From Desulfuromonas sp. (GTDB lineage: Bacteria > Desulfobacterota > Desulfuromonadia > Desulfuromonadales > BM103), in the NCBI GenBank assembly GCA_012026975.1, contig VEPG01000109.1, positions 1 to 32,928 of the forward strand: DNA of 32,928 nucleotides. The letters run 5' to 3'. Position 1 is the stretch's first letter, and every line of letters starts with the position of its first letter. Under the pieces are notes generated by a model, which worked only from the letters and a program-made list of their open reading frames with translations, was not told the origin of the DNA and did not search any database. Position numbers and translations under genes: made by a program. Positions 10,247 through 18,913 of this stretch are shown piece after piece.

Positions 10247-11134
10247 TTGACTTCCCCGGAAGATCCCGGCGCTGACCGGCACCCATCCCTGCGGACTTTT
10301 GACCTGCGCCTGACCGGGCGGGATTTCGAGCGCTTCAGCCGGTTGGTCTACGAGCAGTGCGGGATCAAACTGCCGGCACACAAGCAGAGCATGCTCGAAG
10401 CGCGTCTGCGCAAACGGCTGCGCGTCCTTGGTCTGGGCAGTTTCGAAGAGTACGCCGAACTGATTTTCAGCGGTCGGGAGCCGGGAGGCGAGCTGATCAA
10501 GCTGATCGACGTCGTCACTACCAACAAAACCGACTTTTTCCGCGAGCCGGCCCATTTCGATTTCCTCGTCCGGTCCGCTCTGCCGGAACTGATTGCCAGG
10601 GACGGCGCAGGAATCGCGCGGCCACTGCGGATCTGGAGCGCCGGCTGTTCGACCGGCAAGGAGCCGTATACCCTGGCCATGGTGCTTAGCGAATTTCGCG
10701 CAGCGCATCCCGGGTTCTCTTTCGAGATCCTCGGCACCGACATCTCGACGGATGTCCTCGACAAGGCCGTCAAAGGGATCTATGCCGAGGAAAAGGCCGA
10801 ACCGATCCCCCCGGCCCTGCGGCGAAAATACCTGCTCAAGGCCAAGGATTCGACACAGCATCAGGTCCGGATCGTGCCTGAGCTGAGGAGCCTGGTGCGT
10901 TTCCGCCGCCTCAATTTCATGGATGCCGATTACGGCCTGCGCGAATCATTCGACGTCATCTTCTGTCGCAACGTCCTGATCTATTTTGACCGTCCGACCC
11001 AGGAGCGGCTGCTGACCCGTTTCGCCGGTTACCTCGAAAGCGGCCGTTTCCTCTTCCTGGGGCATTCCGAAACCCTGCTCGGCCTGAATCTGCCGTTGCG
11101 GCAGATGGCCCCGTCCGTTTACCGCAAGATCTGA
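10247..11134 (+). CDS. cheR: Chemoreceptor glutamate methyltransferase CheR
   Basis: Transfers methyl groups from S-adenosylmethionine to receptor glutamates for adaptation. It has 295 residues. The N-terminal CheR helical domain (about 20-80; FSRLVYEQCGIKLPAHK) is followed by the SAM-binding Rossmann domain with IWSAGCSTGKEPYTLA near 127-142, an acidic GTDIS loop, and the catalytic-core strand FDVIFCRNVLIYFDR near 235-250. The start is TTG with GAGAGG six bases upstream. No ATG precedes the conserved domain in frame. It stands apart from cheB and cheD, about 19 kb away at the other end of the cluster, but has no other evident partner. It is a candidate to dock on the C-terminal EFEQY of MCP1 and MCP2. 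Confidence 0.96.
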   Translation: MTSPEDPGADRHPSLRTFDLRLTGRDFERFSRLVYEQCGIKLPAHKQSMLEARLRKRLRVLGLGSFEEYAELIFSGREPGGELIKLIDVVTTNKTDFFREPAHFDFLVRSALPELIARDGAGIARPLRIWSAGCSTGKEPYTLAMVLSEFRAAHPGFSFEILGTDISTDVLDKAVKGIYAEEKAEPIPPALRRKYLLKAKDSTQHQVRIVPELRSLVRFRRLNFMDADYGLRESFDVIFCRNVLIYFDRPTQERLLTRFAGYLESGRFLFLGHSETLLGLNLPLRQMAPSVYRKI

Positions 11135-11275
11135 TCGAAGCGGCGATTTCCCCGGTCGCTTCCCCCGGCAAGTCTGCCATTGAAAATCCTGAAAAATTAA
11201 GGCACCATCAGCAAGCCGCCCGCTTGCAAACGCCTGCCCTCCGCCGGAGTTGTCCATGCCGGGGAAACCGGCGCG

Positions 11276-13942
11276 ATGAAGCGTCGTCATGGCGGTCATT
11301 CGTCAACGCCTCATTACGATCGATTGACCATGTCCCGTTTTTCCACACTGCAAAGCGTTCTGGGCTTGCGCTTTATCGCCGCGGCGGCAATCCCCCTGCT
11401 GCTGTTCGGCTGGTTTGCCTACCAGTACCTGGCCGGTTGGCAGATGGAGAAGGCGCAGGCCGACCTGCAGAACCATACCCTCAACATTCGTGACGAAGTC
11501 GGCGAGTTTTTCGATCAGGTCGAGTCGGACCTGTTGGTGATAAGAGGTTCAATCGAGGTCTTGCAGGCCACGGCGCCGGCCGAGGTCGATGCTCAGTTGC
11601 AGGCGATTGCCACCCAATCAAAGTACTTCAAGGCGATCTACCTGTTGGACGAGAATCTGCACGTCCTGCATTTGGGTTTGGCTGCCCAGGAGACTGCGCA
11701 GCGTAAAAACTATCTTGGCCTCGATCTTCCTAAGCTCGAAACCCTGTTCGGGCAGCATCCTCCGCATTCCGTCGCCGACATGAAGAGCAGTAACACCGTT
11801 GACAAATCCGACCCGATTTCGGTCCCCGGCAGCACCCACTCGGTCATGCTCAGGACGAAACTTCACAATGGTTACCTGCTGGGTACCGTCGGCCTTGATC
11901 GTCTGGCCGTTTACCTCCAACGCCGCGAATATGATGCAAAAGACATGGTGTTCGCGATCATTGATCATCACGGGACGTTGATCGCTCACACCGATCAGCA
12001 ACTGGCACGGGAGCGCACCAGCTACCTGGCCCATCCCGAGGTACAAGCCGCCCTGTCCTCCGGCGTGGAGGTCGCCACCAAATTTCATGAGGACAAAAGC
12101 CTGCTCGAGAGCGTGCGGGTTATCCCGCGCAACGGCTGGGTGGTGCATGCTTCCATGCCTCGGGAAGTTGCCTTGCTGGGCGCCCATCGCTTGCGCATGG
12201 TCTTTGTCTCCACCTTGGTGATCGCGTGCGTTCTTGGTGGCGGACTCGCTTTCTGGCAGTCACGGCAGGTCGTCCGTCCACTGCTGATGTTGCGTGACAG
12301 CACGCAGGGGGTGACGCGCGGCGACTATCGGGGGCTGGAGCGGCTGGCGAATACCAGTTTCGTCGAGTTGAATGATCTTTCCGCCAACTTCCTGGAAATG
12401 GGGGCCGCGGTCATGGAGCGCGAAACCTTCCTGCGGGCCAGCGAGGAGCGTTTTCGCTCGCTGATCGCGGGGATGGGCGAAGGGTTGCTGATCGTCGACC
12501 GCGACGGCAGAATTGCCGATTGCAACGAAGCCGCCGAACGCATATTTACCCTCTCCCGACGTGAGCTTATCGGACACAGCATGCACGGCGAAAGTTGGCG
12601 GGTGATCCATGAGGACGGCAGGGAGTTTTCCCTTGAAGAGCGTCCCTTCAACATCACCTTGCAGACCGGCACCGCCGTCAACAACCAATTGATGGGACTC
12701 TGCCAGCCGGATGGCCGGGAAGTCTGGCTGCAGGTCAACAGCCGCCCGCAATGGTCGCTGCACGGTGATGTCCTTGCCGCGGTGATCACCTTTGCCGATG
12801 TGACCAGGCTCAAACTGGCCGAAGCCTCGCTGCGTCTCGGCAAACTGCGTTACCAGGAGCTGTTTCAGCAATTCTCCGTGCTGCTTGAGAGAATTACCGA
12901 CCGGATCGACCTGCTGACCCCCGATATGCAGATCACCTGGTCGAATCGTGGCAACGCTGGAACCGGGGAGTTAAATGCCGGGTCTGCAACAGGCAACGGT
13001 TGTTTTGCTCATCGCTTCGGTCGTTCCGAGCCGTGCCCGAATTGTCCGGTCGTGCGCTGTTTCACTTCCGGCCGGCGCGAGGTCGGGGAAGTCGTGGACC
13101 GGCAAGGATTGACCTGGAGTCTGCGCGCCTTCCCGGTGAAAAGCGAAGACGTGGTGACCCAGGTCGTTCTGATTGCCGAAGATGTTACCGAAAAGCTCGA
13201 GAACGAGCGGCAGCGGAGCCGGGCCAGCCAGTTGGCGGCCCTGGGCGAACTGGCGGCCGGTGTCGCCCATGAAATCAACAATCCGATCAGCGGCGTGATC
13301 AACTATGCGCAATTGATCCTCAACCGCGCCGCGGAGGACTCCCGGGAGCATGAGCTGGCAAGGAGGATTATCAAGGAGGGTGACCGCATCGCGACCATCG
13401 TCCGCGAACTGCTGATTTTCGCCCACGAGGAGAGCAGCGATCGGAAAATCGTGTCGATTCGCGAGGCCCTGGCCGAAGCGCTGCTCCTGTGTGAGTCGCA
13501 GCTGCGCAAGGAGGCGATTGAACTGCAGATCGATCTGCCGCCCGACCTGCCTCGCGTGGAAAGCCGCAGCCACCAGATCCAGCAGCTCTTCCTTAACCTG
13601 ATCAGCAATTCCCGGCATGCCCTCGCCGAAAAATATCCCGGGGAGCATGCCGATAAAATTCTTCTGGTCAGTGGCCGGCAGGTCGATCTGGATGGCCACC
13701 CGGTTGTGCGCTTGAAAGTCAGGGATCACGGCACCGGCATCCCCCCGGAGATGCTCGAAAGGGTCATGACCCCCTTCGTTACGACCAAGCCGGCCGGCGT
13801 CGGCACCGGCCTGGGGCTGAGCATCAGTTTCGAAATCGCCAAAAAGCATGAAGGATCGCTGACGATTGCCAGTGAACACGGCGCTTGGACCGAAGTCACC
13901 GTCGACCTTCCGGTCGGTGCCGCCGTAGATCACGGGTCGTAA
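11276..13942 (+). CDS. Membrane histidine kinase, dCache-HAMP-PAS-PAS-HisKA-HATPase
   Basis: Inner-membrane sensor kinase, 888 residues. Transmembrane helix 1 (about 31-53) and helix 2 (about 308-328) flank a periplasmic region of about 250 residues of dCache type. A HAMP segment follows (about 329-380). PAS1 is at about 388-500. A second PAS-like segment (about 530-640) carries four cysteines (C576, C587, C590, C595). The HisKA H-box is GVAHEINNPISG with phospho-His665. The ATPase domain has NLISNSRHAL (N box), DHGTGIPP and GTGLGLSIS. The start is uncertain: no strong ribosome site is seen at 11276, and ATG at 11330 is an alternative. It directly precedes two response regulators, its likely partners. 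Confidence 0.94.
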   Translation: MKRRHGGHSSTPHYDRLTMSRFSTLQSVLGLRFIAAAAIPLLLFGWFAYQYLAGWQMEKAQADLQNHTLNIRDEVGEFFDQVESDLLVIRGSIEVLQATAPAEVDAQLQAIATQSKYFKAIYLLDENLHVLHLGLAAQETAQRKNYLGLDLPKLETLFGQHPPHSVADMKSSNTVDKSDPISVPGSTHSVMLRTKLHNGYLLGTVGLDRLAVYLQRREYDAKDMVFAIIDHHGTLIAHTDQQLARERTSYLAHPEVQAALSSGVEVATKFHEDKSLLESVRVIPRNGWVVHASMPREVALLGAHRLRMVFVSTLVIACVLGGGLAFWQSRQVVRPLLMLRDSTQGVTRGDYRGLERLANTSFVELNDLSANFLEMGAAVMERETFLRASEERFRSLIAGMGEGLLIVDRDGRIADCNEAAERIFTLSRRELIGHSMHGESWRVIHEDGREFSLEERPFNITLQTGTAVNNQLMGLCQPDGREVWLQVNSRPQWSLHGDVLAAVITFADVTRLKLAEASLRLGKLRYQELFQQFSVLLERITDRIDLLTPDMQITWSNRGNAGTGELNAGSATGNGCFAHRFGRSEPCPNCPVVRCFTSGRREVGEVVDRQGLTWSLRAFPVKSEDVVTQVVLIAEDVTEKLENERQRSRASQLAALGELAAGVAHEINNPISGVINYAQLILNRAAEDSREHELARRIIKEGDRIATIVRELLIFAHEESSDRKIVSIREALAEALLLCESQLRKEAIELQIDLPPDLPRVESRSHQIQQLFLNLISNSRHALAEKYPGEHADKILLVSGRQVDLDGHPVVRLKVRDHGTGIPPEMLERVMTPFVTTKPAGVGTGLGLSISFEIAKKHEGSLTIASEHGAWTEVTVDLPVGAAVDHGS

Positions 13943-14041
13943 TGGTGTCAAGGAATCGCCGACCGGTTACCGGTGGGCCCGGCAATTGCAACAGTGCCGA
14001 AGTCAGCATCGATCCGCCCATTTCCGACAAGGAGGAGAATC

Positions 14042-14806
14042 ATGACCCAACGCATATTGGTAGTTGATGACGAGGAGAGCATCCGTTTCACTTTTGATGC
14101 CTTCCTGACGGATGCCGGCTATCAGGTTGACACGGCGCCATCCCTCAAGGAGGCCTTGTCGCTGACCACGGCCACCGCTTACGACACGGTGTTTCTCGAC
14201 ATTCTGCTCGGCCGCGAAAACGGCATGCAGATCCTGCGGCACGTGCGTGAAAACGATCCGAATTGCCCGGTCATCATGATTACCGGTGCCCCCGAAGTCG
14301 CGACTGCCGCGGAAGCGGTCCGGCTCGGCGCCTTCGACTACCTGACCAAGCCGGTACACCAGGATGAATTGCTGCGCATCACCCGGCGGGCGCTTGAACG
14401 CAAGGTGTTGCTCGATGAACAGGAAACGTTCCGGCTGCGGATGGCCGCGGTCTTCCAGAGCATCCAGGAGGGGATCCTGGTGTTCGATGACCAGTTCCGC
14501 CTGGTCGAGATCAACGAGTCGGCGCGGCGCATGATGGCCTGCGACAAGGATGTTATCGGCAAGACGCTCGATGAACTGGGTCAGGGTGACGGCTGTTCGA
14601 CCGCCCGGCAGTTCCAGGAGATCGTGACCCAGCGCTGCATGGGGGAGATTTACCGCATGCAGATGCACAACACCGTAGGCCAGCAACTGCTGGTCACTCT
14701 GACGATCGCCCCCCTGACCAGCCAGGCCGGCCGGGAAACCGGCGTGGTCCTGGTTCTGCGCGACGAAGGCCAGCCGGTGCATGCGGCGAATGCCGGCCTG
14801 GCGTGA
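14042..14806 (+). CDS. Response regulator REC-PAS without output domain
   Basis: 254 residues from the ATG at 14042, which has AAGGAGG about seven bases upstream. The receiver (3-118) is complete: Asp9-Asp10, phospho-acceptor Asp53 in VFLDILLG, Thr in ITGAP, and Lys in YLTKPVHQDEL. A PAS domain (about 128-240; FQSIQEGILVFDDQFRLVEINESARRMM split across it) fills the remainder and no DNA-binding or enzymatic domain follows. It is strikingly similar in layout and receiver sequence (RILVVDDEESIRFTF) to the next gene, as if derived from its REC-PAS half by duplication. It may take phosphate from the upstream kinase, acting as an intermediate or as a competitor of the sigma-54 activator. Confidence 0.9.
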   Translation: MTQRILVVDDEESIRFTFDAFLTDAGYQVDTAPSLKEALSLTTATAYDTVFLDILLGRENGMQILRHVRENDPNCPVIMITGAPEVATAAEAVRLGAFDYLTKPVHQDELLRITRRALERKVLLDEQETFRLRMAAVFQSIQEGILVFDDQFRLVEINESARRMMACDKDVIGKTLDELGQGDGCSTARQFQEIVTQRCMGEIYRMQMHNTVGQQLLVTLTIAPLTSQAGRETGVVLVLRDEGQPVHAANAGLA

Positions 14807-14816
14807 AAGTAGCGTG

Positions 14817-16511
14817 ATGCGCCGGATTCTGGTCGTCGACGACGAGGAGAGCATCCGCTTCACCTTTACCGCCTTCCTCGAAGGTGCTGGTCACCGGGTG
14901 CAGGTTGCCGCGTCGGCAACCGAAGCCCTGGGCCATCTGCATGACGAAGTCTTCGATCTGGTGTTTGTCGACATCATGCTTGGCGGCGAAAGCGGACTCG
15001 ATCTCCTTGGCGAGGTACGACAGCGGTTCCCGCTGTGTCCGGTGGTGATGATCACCGGCGCTCCGGGAATCGATACGGCCACGGAAGCGCTGCGGCGTGG
15101 CGCGTTCGATTACATTCCCAAACCGCTTCGCCAGGAAACGCTGCTGCGGGTCAGCCGCCAGGCCCTGCATCATCGCGAAGTGCTGGAACAGCGCGAGCTC
15201 TACCGGGCGCATCTCGAAGCGATCTTCCGCAGCGTGCGCGAAGGGATCCTGCTGATCGACCGTAATCTGACGGTGCTTGAGGCCAACGCCGCGGCAATTG
15301 TCATGCTCGGCCTGCCTTGTGAAGTCGGTGGCTTGCCGCTGTCCAGGCTTGCCGACAATATCGGTGCACCGCTGCGGGACATCTCCGGTTGCGCGATTGG
15401 CGACGGGAAAGCCGTGGACGGATACCGTCTGGAAGTGGCAACGTCCGGGCAGCCGCCGCGCATCCTGCTGATGGCCGCGGCGCCATGGGCCGAGAGCGAC
15501 GGTCCGCCGCAAGGCGCGGTGATCACCATCCGCGACGAAACCCGCCTGGAGAATCTCGAACGCGATCTGAAGAAGCGGTACAACTTCGAGCACATCATTG
15601 GCCGGAGTGCCGCCATGCAGCAGATTTACGGGCTGATCGAGAACCTTGCCGAGGTCGACACCACCGTGCTGGTGACCGGCGAGAGCGGCACCGGCAAGGA
15701 GTTGGTTGCCGAGGCGCTGCACTGCCGCAGCCCCAGGCGCCGCGGTCCGCAGATCAAGGTCAACTGTGCCGCCCTGCCGGAGAACCTGCTGGAGAGTGAG
15801 CTGTTCGGCCATGTCCGGGGGGCTTTCACCGGGGCGATCAAGGATAAGTCCGGCCGCTTTCAGCTGGCCCACCGCGGGACTATCTTTCTTGACGAGATCG
15901 GCGATGTCTCTCCGGCGATGCAAGTACGTCTGCTGCGGGTGCTGCAAAACAAGGAGATCGAGCGGGTCGGCAGCAGCCAGTCGATCCCGGTGGACGTGCG
16001 GATCGTGGCGGCCACCAACAGCAATCTGCAGGAAAAGGTCCGGCGCGGGGAGTTTCGCGAAGACCTCTATTACCGGCTGCGGGTGGTCGAAATCCCACTG
16101 CCCCCGCTGCGCGAGCGGCGCGAGGATATCCCGCTGCTGGTCGACCACTTCGTCGCCCACTTCAATGAGCGTTTTGGCCGCAGGATCACGGGGCTTTCCG
16201 CTGATGCACTGGCCGTGCTCGTCGCCCACCAATGGCCGGGCAATGTCCGCGAGCTGCAACATGCCATCGAGCATGCCTTCGTGGTCTGCCGCCAGGCGGA
16301 GATCGACATTGCCCACCTGCCGCGCGAACTTCAGGATACGTCTGCCGCAGCCATCCCGTCACTTGCAGGGGAGGCGGCGCTTATTCTGGATGCACTCGAA
16401 AAAGCGGGCGGGAACAAGGCGCGCGCCGCCCGCCGGCTGGGGATCAGTCGACGGACCATCTACCGCAAGATCGAAGAATACGGGATCATCCCCCCGCCGG
16501 AATCCGCTTAA
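14817..16511 (+). CDS. NtrC-type sigma-54 activator, REC-PAS-AAA+-Fis
   Basis: Enhancer-binding transcription activator that remodels RNA polymerase-sigma-54 by ATP hydrolysis; 564 residues. The receiver (1-118) has Asp9-Asp10 written as VVDDEE and phospho-Asp52 in VFVDIMLGG. A PAS domain (about 130-240) intervenes. The AAA+ domain starts near 258 (IIGRSAAMQQIYGLIE) with Walker A GESGTGKE (about 288-295), the sigma-54 contact loop GAFTGA (335-340) and Walker B IFLDEIGD. A Fis helix-turn-helix closes the protein (about 520-562; NKARAARRLGISRRTIYRKI). The start is the ATG ten bases after the preceding stop; the ribosome site is weak, suggesting coupling. Palindromes and sigma-54 promoters downstream make it the likely regulator of the chemosensory genes. 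Confidence 0.96.
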   Translation: MRRILVVDDEESIRFTFTAFLEGAGHRVQVAASATEALGHLHDEVFDLVFVDIMLGGESGLDLLGEVRQRFPLCPVVMITGAPGIDTATEALRRGAFDYIPKPLRQETLLRVSRQALHHREVLEQRELYRAHLEAIFRSVREGILLIDRNLTVLEANAAAIVMLGLPCEVGGLPLSRLADNIGAPLRDISGCAIGDGKAVDGYRLEVATSGQPPRILLMAAAPWAESDGPPQGAVITIRDETRLENLERDLKKRYNFEHIIGRSAAMQQIYGLIENLAEVDTTVLVTGESGTGKELVAEALHCRSPRRRGPQIKVNCAALPENLLESELFGHVRGAFTGAIKDKSGRFQLAHRGTIFLDEIGDVSPAMQVRLLRVLQNKEIERVGSSQSIPVDVRIVAATNSNLQEKVRRGEFREDLYYRLRVVEIPLPPLRERREDIPLLVDHFVAHFNERFGRRITGLSADALAVLVAHQWPGNVRELQHAIEHAFVVCRQAEIDIAHLPRELQDTSAAAIPSLAGEAALILDALEKAGGNKARAARRLGISRRTIYRKIEEYGIIPPPESA

Positions 16512-16516
16512 TACGT

Positions 16517-16550
16517 TTGTGTGTCATCGCCTGCGCGCCATGACACACAA
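16517..16550. promoter_or_regulatory. Inverted repeat, candidate enhancer (activator-binding) site
   Basis: Perfect 11-bp inverted repeat, TTGTGTGTCAT (16517-16527) and ATGACACACAA (16540-16550), separated by 12 bp. It is about 118 bp upstream of the -24 element of the sigma-54 promoter. There is no T tract after it, so it is not an intrinsic terminator. Confidence 0.6.
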
Positions 16551-16667
16551 GTGTGCCTTCGTTGCCATCGATTCAGCCAAAGCAGTTTCTCTCCCCGTGC
16601 ATTCTCGACAGCCATATCGCCTGAGTTAGGCGTCGCGGATGCTAATTCGCAAAAGCCGGTTATAATT

Positions 16668-16683
16668 TGGCACGGATATTGGT
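16668..16683 (+). promoter_or_regulatory. Sigma-54 (-24/-12) promoter of the core chemosensory genes
   Basis: TTGGCACG then TTGG: the -24 GG (16669-16670) and the -12 element (16679-16682, TTGG instead of TTGC) have the required 12-bp offset. The -24 half is a perfect consensus. The expected start near 16694 gives a leader of about 40 nt before the GTG at 16736. Confidence 0.65.
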
Positions 16684-16735
16684 TTGTCTTAACCTTTGAG
16701 ATCTTTTAACACCTGCACCTGATTGGGGAAGATAA

Positions 16736-17119
16736 GTGCCAAAATCCGTTCTGTTGATCGATAAACATGCCGCTGCCCGGGGCATGCGCCGTTTTGCCCT
16801 GGAACTGCAGGGGTATCGGGTTGACGAGGCCGAAAGCCTGTCCAGAATCTCCGACGTGCTGGCCAATGGGAATCCGGACCTGCTGGTGATCGGTGTCGAT
16901 CCGGTCGATGCCGTCAGCGGTGACCTGATTAGAGAAGTACGTTGGCGGCCGGGGCTGGGCAGCCTGCCGATCCTGCTGGTTGGCGAGAACCAATACGCGG
17001 ACCAGTGGGATCTGAGCGTGGTCGGCAATTGTGCCTGGCTGAACAAACCGTATCATATGGGTGAACTCCCCAGGCTGATCGAAAGTCTGATCGGCACCGT
17101 CGCGCTGTCGGGGAATTAA
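16736..17119 (+). CDS. Degenerate CheY-like receiver protein
   Basis: 127 residues, a single receiver fold: beta-1 SVLLIDK, an alpha-1 helix, beta-3 NPDLLVIGVDP, beta-4 LPILLVGENQ and the conserved Lys in WLNKPYHMGEL. Gapless alignment to standard receivers puts Gly53 at the phospho-Asp position, although Asp55 is two residues on. The acidic pair is Asp9-Lys10 instead of Asp-Asp, so magnesium binding and phosphorylation are doubtful. The start is GTG with GGGGAAG seven bases upstream. It is the first gene behind the sigma-54 promoter and is 1-31 bp from the next gene, depending on that start. It could be a phosphorylation-independent adaptor or, if Asp55 is used, a slow receiver. Confidence 0.85.
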   Translation: MPKSVLLIDKHAAARGMRRFALELQGYRVDEAESLSRISDVLANGNPDLLVIGVDPVDAVSGDLIREVRWRPGLGSLPILLVGENQYADQWDLSVVGNCAWLNKPYHMGELPRLIESLIGTVALSGN

Positions 17120-17150
17120 CTTGCTCAACGCCTGCCTCACGGGAGCGGGA

Positions 17151-18902
17151 ATGCCCGATCGTCAACCCGCCACATTCCAGCACCGTGACGCCGGTCGGTG
17201 TCTGCAATCGATGGTCACGCGACTGGCCGGCATCGATCAGCTGACTGAACAGGTTTTTCTGCGAGTCGGTGAGCAGGTACGCGATGGTCGACGACGCACG
17301 CTGGCGTTGACCGAATTGGCCGAGAAGACGCTGCGGTTCGGAGCAAACGAATCGGCCGAGCAGACCGTCACCCGCCTGCAGCTGCTGACCGAACGCAGCG
17401 CCCTTTGGCTGACCGAGGCGCATGACCGGTCAACGATGATTTGCACAATTCTCGATACGCTCGCACATGACGTCGAAGCGCTGGCGGTGCCGTTGCACGG
17501 TCTCTCCAAGGTGGTCAAGACCCTGCAGGCCCTGCGGGTGGCAACACGTATCGAGGCGGCCCGCAGTCATGGCCAGGGCGCCTTGGTCCTTGGCCAGGAA
17601 CTGCACCACCTTGGCACCGTGATGCAGGAGAAGCTTGACCAGATTGCCGAACGCTGCGAGGTGCTGGCCACCTTGCGGCAGCGGGCGATGGCCGTGGAGG
17701 AACAGGCCCAGATCGGACCGCTGTGCGAAGCTGATGGCGAAATCCGGCAGACCCGCCTGCTGTTGGGGCAAGTTGCGACCCACTATGTCCGGACGGCCGA
17801 TCATGCTGTCCGGTTTCAGCAGTGCTCGACGGAACTGGCCGGGAACTTCGGGGAGATGGTTGCCGCCCTGCAGTTCCAGGACATTACCCGGCAGCGTCTG
17901 CAGCATATCCGTGCCGCGCTTGACGGGTTATCCGCCGCGCTGCTTGCCGAAACCGGCGCGAAGCCGGCAACCGGTGACATCTGCCAATTGCAGCACGACC
18001 AGTTGGCTTTGGCCGCCGGTGAGTTCTGCGAAGCCATCGAGCGACTCGACCACAATCTCCGGGGGATGTACCAAGGTGTGCAGTCGCTCGCCGACGAGAC
18101 TCGGGACGCACTGCTTTCCGGCAGCGGCGAACAGTGTGCGCGCATTGCTCCGTCACTGCAGGCGGTCATCCTCTGTCTGGAAAAAGTGCAAATTACCCAT
18201 CTTGCCGCCGGCCAGGCGGTTTTCGCAGTGTGCCAGGCGGTGCGCGATGTGGCCTATCTGGCCGGAGAGGTCGAGCGGCTCGGCGAGGAGATGCAGCTCC
18301 TGGCCCAGAATGCCGCAGTCAGCGCGGCCCACGGCTCGGTACGGGCCGCCGGCCTGACCGTGATTGCCGGCAACATTCAGACGCTGGCTGAAGATGCCGC
18401 GCGGCATGCCGCGGCCATGGCTGATGGCTGCCGGCGCGTCAGCGACCAGGCCGAGGAACTCGATGCCTGCGATCAGCAGTCCGGTGGCTGCGAATCCGAT
18501 CTTGGCGCACTGCTCGAAGAAGCGCGGGCCCTGATCGGGCGACTCGAAGGCGTCAGCCAGTCGTTCGAGACTCGCATCGCCACGATCGGCAAGCAGGTTG
18601 CCGAACTTGGCGAAGCCATGCAGGCAGCGCTGGCCGGGCTCGATATCCGTCGGCAATTCCTGGCCCATGCCGACCCCGTGCTCGAGGAGCTGCGCACATT
18701 GGCTCGTGAGCATGGAGTTGCAGAGCGGAATGTCGAAGACGACCATATGCTCCACACCCTGCGGAATCGCTACACGATGATGAGCGAGCGGGAGATCCAC
18801 CATCGCTTTCTGCGGCAGCATGATCAGAAGCATACCCAGGATGATCGGCCGTTGCCGGTACATTTGGTGGATGATCTCGGCAGCAATGTGGAACTTTTCT
18901 GA
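17151..18902 (+). CDS. Soluble protein with two degenerate MCP-tip modules and QFQDITRQ motif
   Basis: A largely helical, cytoplasmic protein with no membrane segment, of 583 residues from ATG 17151 (GGGAG six bases upstream) or 593 from TTG 17121. Using the 593-residue numbering, 133-165 (TLQALRVATRIEAARSHG and on) and 391-423 (LLAQNAAVSAAHGSVRAAG and on) each resemble the conserved MCP hairpin tip ([16 protein letters not shown]) of the nearby receptors, but with key positions changed. Each is followed about 100 residues later by a related segment: AALQFQDITRQRLQHI (249-264) and AALAGLDIRRQFLAHA (502-517). QFQD-type helices occur in CheZ-like and MCP-associated proteins. I infer an internal duplication of one ancestral MCP-like unit. 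It is possibly an array component or competitor for CheA/CheW, with no established function. Confidence 0.85.
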   Translation: MPDRQPATFQHRDAGRCLQSMVTRLAGIDQLTEQVFLRVGEQVRDGRRRTLALTELAEKTLRFGANESAEQTVTRLQLLTERSALWLTEAHDRSTMICTILDTLAHDVEALAVPLHGLSKVVKTLQALRVATRIEAARSHGQGALVLGQELHHLGTVMQEKLDQIAERCEVLATLRQRAMAVEEQAQIGPLCEADGEIRQTRLLLGQVATHYVRTADHAVRFQQCSTELAGNFGEMVAALQFQDITRQRLQHIRAALDGLSAALLAETGAKPATGDICQLQHDQLALAAGEFCEAIERLDHNLRGMYQGVQSLADETRDALLSGSGEQCARIAPSLQAVILCLEKVQITHLAAGQAVFAVCQAVRDVAYLAGEVERLGEEMQLLAQNAAVSAAHGSVRAAGLTVIAGNIQTLAEDAARHAAAMADGCRRVSDQAEELDACDQQSGGCESDLGALLEEARALIGRLEGVSQSFETRIATIGKQVAELGEAMQAALAGLDIRRQFLAHADPVLEELRTLAREHGVAERNVEDDHMLHTLRNRYTMMSEREIHHRFLRQHDQKHTQDDRPLPVHLVDDLGSNVELF

Positions 18903-18913
18903 TCCGGGCGGGA

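Noticed and set aside
11135-11275. Terminator or promoter between cheR and the histidine kinase
   Set aside because: GC-rich inverted bits exist but no T tract follows, and no spaced -35/-10 or -24/-12 pair is convincing.
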